NCBI GenBank assembly: GCA_036525795.1
Contig: DATCZS010000072.1
Coordinates: 1-22,343 of the forward strand
Direction: 5' to 3'
DNA from: DATCZS01 sp036525795
GTDB taxonomy: Bacteria; Actinomycetota; Acidimicrobiia; Spongiisociales; ZC4RG35
DNA length: 22,343 nt
Numbering within the stretch: the first letter of the stretch is position 1; every line of letters begins with the position of its first letter. The translations under genes and the position numbers were made by a program. The notes under the pieces are model-generated. The model made no database searches and had not been told where the DNA came from. It saw nothing but the letters and a program-made list of their open reading frames with translations. Shown one piece after another: positions 1 through 5,040 of the stretch.

Positions 1-198
1 GATCGGCTCGGACCCGACCAGGGCGTGAGCTGCCCGGGAAGGATCGTCAGGCGGCGACGATCGGGGTCGCGACCAACACGTCAACCGCCACCCGGGCCCG
101 GGCAGCGCGGTCGTGGAGAAAGACATCTCCGCTCGGGGTGATCGCCGATGGCACCCCTCCTCGTCGGCAGGAATCGCCACAGGCTGTGCGACGAGTGA
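1..198. other. Window edge with no firm gene; possible 35-codon minus-strand frame
   Basis: No gene can be assigned with confidence. The only candidate is a minus-strand frame at 154-47 that begins with GTG and ends VLVATPIVAA then TGA. About 29 of its 35 codons end in G or C, which suits a real high-GC gene. However, the GAGGAG upstream lies only about two bases from the GTG, too close for a normal ribosome binding site, and I recognise no family. It could be a small gene downstream of the thioesterase, the remnant of a larger gene, or chance. Nothing convincing is seen on the plus strand. Confidence 0.2.
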
Positions 199-567
199 TC
201 AGCCGAGAAACTGGTCCCGATCCACGAGCACACGCCGGATCGTCCCGCGTCCGACCGTTTTGCCCTTCTCGATCGCCTCGACGGAGAAGTCCAGCGTCCG
301 ACCGGATACCGCCATCAGCCGGGCGGTGACCGTCACCTCTGCGCCGACTGCAGACGGACCCAGGTGGTCGAACTCGACCCGTGCTCCGACCGTCGTCTTC
401 CCGGAGGGAAGGGCGGCGGCGACCGCGTCCACCGTCGCCGTCTCGCACCAGGCGATCAGGCGGGGGGTGGCGAGCACAGGGACGTCTCCCGAGCCGAGCG
501 CGACGGCGGTGTCGTCCACGCCCACCATCGCCACGAGTTGCGCCGATTGCCCGACCTCGAAGGTCAT
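199..567 (-). CDS. FlK-like hotdog-fold acyl-CoA thioesterase
   Basis: A 122-residue cytoplasmic hotdog-fold protein, predicted to hydrolyse an acyl-CoA thioester; the substrate is unknown. Thr34, Glu42 and His68 lie in the motifs VLATP, AWCE and VEFDHLGP. Their spacing (8 and 26 residues) equals that of the catalytic Thr42, Glu50 and His76 of fluoroacetyl-CoA thioesterase FlK, so the residues look intact. The family name does not imply fluoroacetate as substrate, because many actinobacterial paralogues share this triad. The ATG at 565-567 overlaps the stop of the upstream aminopeptidase as ATGA, which sets the start and implies translational coupling. The same frame stays open upstream to 684, but that part is antisense-like, Arg/Gly-rich and overlaps the aminopeptidase, so it is excluded. 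Confidence 0.88.
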   Translation of the reverse strand: MTFEVGQSAQLVAMVGVDDTAVALGSGDVPVLATPRLIAWCETATVDAVAAALPSGKTTVGARVEFDHLGPSAVGAEVTVTARLMAVSGRTLDFSVEAIEKGKTVGRGTIRRVLVDRDQFLG

Positions 568-2018
568 CCCATCCCCGCCGCGAGCTCGACCAGTGTTCGG
601 ACGCCGAACCCCGTGCCCCCCCGGGGGATGTAATGCTCCGCCTTGTCGACGAACGCCGGTCCGGCCATGTCGACGTGAACCCACGGCCCCTCGCCGGCGA
701 ACTCCGCCAGCAACAGCGCCGCCCCCTGGGCTCCGCCGTACCTCCCCGTGATCGTGTTCTTCATGTCGGCGACAGAAGACTCGATCAGCGAGAAGTAGTC
801 CTTGGGCATCGGCATCGGCCAGGTCCGCTCCCCGGCGGCATCCGCTGCCGCCTTCACGCGGGCGATCGCCTCCTCGTCGTTGCCGAACAGTCCGGCGATC
901 TTCGGACCGAGCCCCACCTTGTTGGCGCCGGTGAGCGTGGCCAGGTCGACGATCAGATCAGGCTCTGCCTCTGCCGCCAGGCACAGCGCGTCCGCCATCA
1001 CCAGCCGCCCCTCGGCATCGGTGTTGAGGACCTCGACGGTCTTGCCATTGCGGTAGGCCAGGACGTCGCCCGGGCGCTGGGCGCCTCCTCCGGGAAGGTT
1101 CTCGGCCATCGCCGCCAGCCCCACGACGCCCACCCGCAGGCCGAGGCGGGCGATGGCGATCACCGCCGCCGCCACGGCCGCCGCACCGGCCATGTCGGAC
1201 TTCATCGTTTCCATGAAGTCGGCGGATTTCAGCGAAAGCCCCCCCGAATCGAAGACGATTCCCTTGCCGACCAGATAGATCGTCGCCTTGGGCCGCCGAG
1301 GCCTGTACTCGAGCCGTACCAGGCACGGCGGACGGTGTGAGCCGCCGCCGACCGCCAGCAGTCCCGTCATCTTCTCTTCGACGAGGCGTCCACCCGACCA
1401 CACCTCGTGAGCCACCCCCGCCTCCCCGGCGGCAGCCGCGATCCGTTCGGCGACCTCGAGGGGCGCCTTGCGCGAAGGCGACTCGTTGACCAGGTCGCGG
1501 GCCAGTCCGACAGCCTCGGCGATGATGCCGGCCGCCAGCGCCGCCGCCTCGACCTCCTGGTTCGCTCCCCCCAGGAGCTCCACGGAAAGCTCTTCCCTCA
1601 CCGGGAAGGACGAGCGGTAGCGGTCGAACCGGTAGTCGCCCAGCGCCAGACCCTCCAGCACCGCCTGGGCGGCGCCGTCGAGCTCCATCCGGTGCAGGGT
1701 GGTCGCCACAGTCCTCGCCTTCTCGGGGAGCGCTCGCATCGCCCGGCCGGCGGCCTGGCGGAGGCACTCGAGATCCACGTCCGCGCCGAGACCGACGAAC
1801 ACGACCTGAGCCGGCAGGTCGGGGTTGGTCGAGGGAAGCACCGCCACCTGGCCAGAATCACCGTCGAACTTTGCCGTCTCGAGAGCCTTGCGCGCCCACG
1901 GGCCCATCCCCTTCAACACGGTGGCAGCTCCCGGCCCCCCACGACGGCCGGGGAACATCCCGACGATGACGGCGTCGGCGTCGGACGCGGACAGCGAGCG
2001 GATGGATCGGACGTGCAT
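564..2018 (-). CDS. pepA: Leucyl aminopeptidase, M17 family
   Basis: A 484-residue cytosolic two-metal aminopeptidase that removes N-terminal residues from peptides. The N-terminal part (about 1-160) is the variable regulatory domain and the rest is catalytic. Metal-ligand positions are all present: Lys252, Asp257, Asp275, Asp334 and Glu336, with catalytic Lys264 and Arg338; the family signature NTDAEGRL is at 332-339. These numbers are offset by exactly 18 from E. coli PepA (Lys270, Asp275, Lys282, Asp293, Asp352, Glu354, Arg356), so no indel lies in the catalytic core. The start ATG follows an AGGAG with a 7-base spacer. It is the first gene of a two-gene unit with the thioesterase and diverges from the SRPBCC gene. 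The symbol is by homology. Confidence 0.97.
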   Translation of the reverse strand: MHVRSIRSLSASDADAVIVGMFPGRRGGPGAATVLKGMGPWARKALETAKFDGDSGQVAVLPSTNPDLPAQVVFVGLGADVDLECLRQAAGRAMRALPEKARTVATTLHRMELDGAAQAVLEGLALGDYRFDRYRSSFPVREELSVELLGGANQEVEAAALAAGIIAEAVGLARDLVNESPSRKAPLEVAERIAAAAGEAGVAHEVWSGGRLVEEKMTGLLAVGGGSHRPPCLVRLEYRPRRPKATIYLVGKGIVFDSGGLSLKSADFMETMKSDMAGAAAVAAAVIAIARLGLRVGVVGLAAMAENLPGGGAQRPGDVLAYRNGKTVEVLNTDAEGRLVMADALCLAAEAEPDLIVDLATLTGANKVGLGPKIAGLFGNDEEAIARVKAAADAAGERTWPMPMPKDYFSLIESSVADMKNTITGRYGGAQGAALLLAEFAGEGPWVHVDMAGPAFVDKAEHYIPRGGTGFGVRTLVELAAGMG

Positions 2019-2131
2019 CAGGCGGCTCCTCGTTGCGGATGCCCAGGATACGTCGGTCCCGCACGGGCCTCAGACGGGGTCCGGGCAGACGAAGTTCCGA
2101 AGCATCGACCACCTTCGACCTCACAGGCCCG

Positions 2132-2137
2132 TACCCT
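2132..2137 (+). promoter_or_regulatory. Candidate -10 element for a leaderless SRPBCC transcript
   Basis: TACCCT fits the actinobacterial TANNNT -10 consensus and ends six bases before the GTG at 2144. No Shine-Dalgarno sequence precedes that GTG. This spacing is typical of leaderless transcripts, where transcription begins at or next to the start codon. No good -35 is visible at 16-18 bases. It lies in the 125-base divergent gap between the aminopeptidase and this gene. Confidence 0.35.
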
Positions 2138-2143
2138 TGGGTG

Positions 2144-2581
2144 GTGGCACGAATCACACAATCGGTCGTGATCGACGCACCCGTCGACCTCGTGTGGAAG
2201 GAGGCAGCGGACCTGCCCTCCCACGCCGAGTGGATGGCAGATGCAGAGTCCGTGGAGATCCTCACACAGGGCGAGTTCGGGGTCGGCACCCGGATGAAGG
2301 TCGAGACGACCGTCGGACCGCTGCGGACGACGGACTTCATGGAGATCACCGACTGGGAGGAACGGCGCTCCATCGGAGTTCGGCACACCGGCCTCGTCAC
2401 CGGGAGGGGACACTTCCGCCTGTCGCCGGTGGCGGGAGGGACGCAGTTCACGTGGACCGAGATCCTGGCGTTCCCCTGGTACCTGGGAGGGCCGATCGCC
2501 GCCTTCCTCGCCAGGCCGGTGCTCGGCTGGATCTGGCGCAGGAACCTCGAGGGCCTGAAGCGCCGGATCGAGGCCACCTAG
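2144..2581 (+). CDS. SRPBCC (START/polyketide-cyclase-like) family protein
   Basis: A 145-residue protein with the helix-grip SRPBCC fold, which forms a hydrophobic pocket for lipid-like or aromatic ligands; the ligand cannot be predicted. Visible family features are the opening strand ITQSVVIDAPVDLVW, the helix LPSHAEWM, and the closing helix WRRNLEGLKRRIEA. The segment from LAFPWYLGGP to LGWIW is unusually hydrophobic, as in members that bind membranes or long acyl chains. The frame is open further upstream, but that part is Arg-rich and unlike the family, so the start is put at one of two adjacent GTG codons (2141 or 2144). The second is chosen because of its distance from the -10 element. 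It is alone on the plus strand, between divergent pepA and a convergent unknown gene. Confidence 0.85.
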   Translation: MARITQSVVIDAPVDLVWKEAADLPSHAEWMADAESVEILTQGEFGVGTRMKVETTVGPLRTTDFMEITDWEERRSIGVRHTGLVTGRGHFRLSPVAGGTQFTWTEILAFPWYLGGPIAAFLARPVLGWIWRRNLEGLKRRIEAT

Positions 2582-2606
2582 ACCGGGTCGACGAGGAGGC
2601 TCACAC

Positions 2607-2635
2607 GCGGACGGACGGGATCGAGCACCGTCCGC
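2607..2635. terminator. Hairpin between convergent genes, possible bidirectional terminator
   Basis: A perfect 8-base stem (GCGGACGG at 2607-2614, CCGTCCGC at 2628-2635) with a 13-base loop lies in the 75-base gap between two convergent genes. Neither side has a run of T, so it is not a classic intrinsic terminator. U-poor hairpins of this kind are common at actinobacterial gene ends. Confidence 0.4.
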
Positions 2636-2656
2636 TCCACCCCGCCCGTTCATCGA

Positions 2657-3004
2657 CTACATCAGCGCCAGCTCACCGCCGACCCGGGCCCACCGGGCCA
2701 TGTACGCCTGGACACCTTCGCCGTAGGAAGCGATCTCGTACCCGAGATCGGGCACTGCAAATACTGCCTTGGTGAACAGCTCATGGAACTCATCGAGCCG
2801 GACGAGGTGCGTCAGGTCCTCGAAGCTGCCGGGAACGATCATGTAGGCGTGACCGCTCGGACCCATCAGCGTGAGGGGCTCTCCGCACTTGCCGTCTGCG
2901 GCGAACTTCCCGAAGAACGCCAGCGCGTCCGCAAACGACTGAAGCGCCATCGACTCCCTTCCGGCGGCGGCGCGGCTGTACGTGAAGACGATTGCCGAAT
3001 CCAC
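2657..3004 (-). CDS. Conserved-looking small protein of unknown function
   Basis: A 115-residue soluble protein that I cannot assign to a named family. It begins MDSAIVFTYSRAAAGRE, has a hydrophobic-aromatic helix SFADALAFFGKFAADGK, then a GEPLTLMGPSGHAYMIVPG stretch that looks like two beta strands, and ends in a helix containing YMARWA. The layout resembles small alpha/beta-barrel (dimeric ferredoxin-like) proteins, which is only a guess. There is no signal peptide or membrane segment. The GTG start follows a strong GAGGAGG with a 7-base spacer, which supports it as a translated gene. It is 115 bases downstream of the enoyl-CoA hydratase on the same strand, so it may be co-transcribed or have its own promoter. 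Confidence 0.75.
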   Translation of the reverse strand: MDSAIVFTYSRAAAGRESMALQSFADALAFFGKFAADGKCGEPLTLMGPSGHAYMIVPGSFEDLTHLVRLDEFHELFTKAVFAVPDLGYEIASYGEGVQAYMARWARVGGELALM

Positions 3005-3119
3005 GTCGTCACCTCCTCCCCGGTCCCGATTGCCCGGAGGCGCAGACCCCTCCCATCACTACGGGTCGAAGGTCCCGAGATCCAGGGGCGTTCGACTCTA
3101 CGAGGGCGGCAGCGTGCGT

Positions 3120-3887
3120 TCAGCGGCCCTCGAAGGCGGCCTCGCGCTTGGCGATGAAGGCGGCGACGCCCTCCTTGGCGTCCTCGGTCCAGAAGGAATC
3201 CTGGAAGCTGGATGCCTCGACCTGCATGGCCTGGCCCATGACATGTCCCCATCCGTCGTTGATGGCCCGCTTGGCGGCGGCGATGGCCTTGGTGGGGCCC
3301 TTGGCCCACTCGGCCGCCGCCTCCAGTGCGCGGTCCAGCAGCACATCGGAAGGATGGACGGCATCGGCCAGGCCGATCTCCAGGGCCTCGGCAGCGCCGA
3401 CGAAACGGCCCGAGTAGACGAGGTCCTTCGCCTTCTGGAATCCGACGATGCGGGGGAGGCGCTGGGTGCCACCGGCCCCCGGGATGATGCCCAGCTTGAT
3501 CTCCGGCTGACCGACCTGGGCGTCCTCGGCGAGAAACCGGAAGTCGCATCCCATGGCGAGTTCGAGGCCGCCACCGAGGGCATAGCCCTGGATCGCAGCG
3601 ATGGTCGGCTTGGCGAGCCGTTCCAACCTCCACACCGTCTCGACCAGCGTCGATGCCAGCTTCTCCTCGCTGCCTGACTCGTAGGCGGCCTGGAACCCCT
3701 TGATGTCCGCCCCGGCGGCGAAGTGGGGGTGCCCGGTCACGACCACCGCTCGTATCGAGTCGTCCTCACACCGACCGAACGCCTCGGAGAGGTCGGCCGA
3801 CAGCTCACTGGAGAGGGCATTGACGGGGGGCCGATCGAGCCGGACCAGGGCGACGGCTCCCTCGACACCGAATTGAACCAGCGACAT
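3120..3887 (-). CDS. Enoyl-CoA hydratase/isomerase family protein
   Basis: A 255-residue crotonase-fold enzyme, most likely adding water to trans-2-enoyl-CoA in beta-oxidation or a related acyl-CoA pathway. The oxyanion-hole segments AAGAD (57-61) and GGG (105-107) are present. Both catalytic glutamates of the hydratases are kept: Glu109 in GGGLELAMGCD and Glu129 in GQPEIKLG. Their 20-residue spacing matches Glu144 and Glu164 of rat mitochondrial hydratase. This favours true hydratase activity over an isomerase or dehalogenase branch, though the chain length of the substrate cannot be told. The ATG follows GGAGGAG with a 6-base spacer. It lies 85 bases downstream of the universal stress gene, with a possible terminator between. 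Confidence 0.95.
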   Translation of the reverse strand: MSLVQFGVEGAVALVRLDRPPVNALSSELSADLSEAFGRCEDDSIRAVVVTGHPHFAAGADIKGFQAAYESGSEEKLASTLVETVWRLERLAKPTIAAIQGYALGGGLELAMGCDFRFLAEDAQVGQPEIKLGIIPGAGGTQRLPRIVGFQKAKDLVYSGRFVGAAEALEIGLADAVHPSDVLLDRALEAAAEWAKGPTKAIAAAKRAINDGWGHVMGQAMQVEASSFQDSFWTEDAKEGVAAFIAKREAAFEGR

Positions 3888-3903
3888 CTCGAGCTCCTCC
3901 GAT

Positions 3904-3940
3904 CGTGGGGTTCGAGGCTAGTGGCCGAGAGGAACCCACG
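3904..3940 (-). terminator. Imperfect hairpin between usp and enoyl-CoA hydratase genes
   Basis: On the minus strand, CGTGGGTTC pairs with GAACCCCACG, giving nine base pairs and one bulged C. The loop holds a small GGC/GCC inner stem. It starts about 30 bases after the stress-protein stop, where a terminator would be expected. No T-run follows, so termination is uncertain. Confidence 0.3.
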
Positions 3941-3972
3941 GCATCCGGCGACGCCCACCCGACACCGCGCCG

Positions 3973-4908
3973 TCAATGCACCGGGGAGACGAACCCGGGG
4001 GGCTTGATGGCGAGGACCGAGCAGGAGACGGCGCGGAGGATCGTCTCGGCCGTGTTGCCCATGATGAGGCCGGCCAGGCCGGTGCGGGCGACGGTTCCCA
4101 TGACGACGAGGCCGGCACCGAGGTGACGGATGAGATCGGGCAACACCTTTCCGGGGTCGCCCTGCACGAGGTGAACCGATCCCCCCACGTCGGTGATGCC
4201 GTGGCGGTACATGAGCGAGTCGAATCGGGCCCGGTGCTCGTCCTCGACCGCCCTGAGCATCAGCTCCAGCTCCATCGGAGGCACGGCCAGGAACGGGCTG
4301 GAGGACAGCGTGGACTCGCCCGGCAATCCCCAGGCGTGCGCCACGTGGAGCCGGGCGTTGCGACGGCGGGCCATCGAAACGGCCAAGTCCAGCACTGCGT
4401 CGTTGAGGCTGTCGCGCACCGGGTCGGAAGGATCGGGATCCACCAGCGCGACGATGCCGACCTGTTCGTCCGTTCCGGGACGCATGACCCACACGGGAAC
4501 CGGGCACTTGCGCAGCAGCTGCATCACGCCCGAGCTGAGCCCTGGCGGCTGGCCCTCCGGGGCAGGGATCTCTCCCACCACCACCAGATCACAGCCCTCG
4601 GTTTGAACGCGACGGATCACCTCCAGGGCGGGCTTCCCCGTCGTGACGACGACCTGGACGTCGGGAACCGACATCCGCTCCGCCTGGGCGTGGAGACGAT
4701 CCACCCGCGAGACGTGCAACATCGAGCCGACGTCGATCATCCGCCCCTCCAGGTTCACCACTCTTCGCCACGCCGGGAGCGGCTCGACCACGTCGAGCAT
4801 CGTCACGGTGGCGTGTTCGGCGGCCGCCATCCGCCCGATCTGCTCGAGACACGCCGCATCCAGACCACCCGGCGCCATCGCCACCAGGACATGCGTGAAC
4901 TCGACCAT
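3973..4908 (-). CDS. Tandem universal stress protein (UspE-like)
   Basis: A 311-residue cytoplasmic protein made of two Usp domains, about 1-145 and 146-311, which would fold as an internal dimer. The first begins with FTHVLVAMA and ends with CPVPVWVM; the second ends with CSVLAIKPPGFVSPV, a typical Usp finish. The nucleotide-binding loop GxxGx9GS/T is altered in both. The second domain reads MGTVARTGLAGLIMGNTAE, with Ala where the second Gly is expected, and the first is degenerate. ATP binding is therefore doubtful and the protein is closer to the UspE type. The start is the ATG at 4906-4908, preceded by a GAGGTGG with suitable spacing; the frame is open to 4977 but the extra 23 residues are unlike the family. 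A candidate promoter with palindromes lies just upstream. Confidence 0.92.
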   Translation of the reverse strand: MVEFTHVLVAMAPGGLDAACLEQIGRMAAAEHATVTMLDVVEPLPAWRRVVNLEGRMIDVGSMLHVSRVDRLHAQAERMSVPDVQVVVTTGKPALEVIRRVQTEGCDLVVVGEIPAPEGQPPGLSSGVMQLLRKCPVPVWVMRPGTDEQVGIVALVDPDPSDPVRDSLNDAVLDLAVSMARRRNARLHVAHAWGLPGESTLSSSPFLAVPPMELELMLRAVEDEHRARFDSLMYRHGITDVGGSVHLVQGDPGKVLPDLIRHLGAGLVVMGTVARTGLAGLIMGNTAETILRAVSCSVLAIKPPGFVSPVH

Positions 4909-4973
4909 GTCGCGCCACCTCTCTCGACGAGACGCCATGGGGGCGGGGGCACCTCCGGCGAATGGTCTCACCC

Positions 4974-5003
4974 GCACCGTACCGGTGCCGGGACCCGGGT
5001 CAC
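4974..5003 (-). promoter_or_regulatory. Candidate usp promoter overlapped by two palindromes
   Basis: On the minus strand, GTGACC (5003-4998, four of six matches to TTGACA) and TACGGT (4981-4976) are separated by 16 bases. They lie 68-95 bases upstream of the usp ATG. A perfect inverted repeat, GCACCG-TAC-CGGTGC (4974-4988), covers the -10. A 10-base palindrome, GACCCGGGTC (4992-5001), overlaps the -35. This is the layout of an operator, but high GC makes short palindromes more likely by chance. Confidence 0.4.
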
Positions 5004-5040
5004 GAGAGGCGAACGTCCACCCGGCGGGGAGCGCCCTCGG

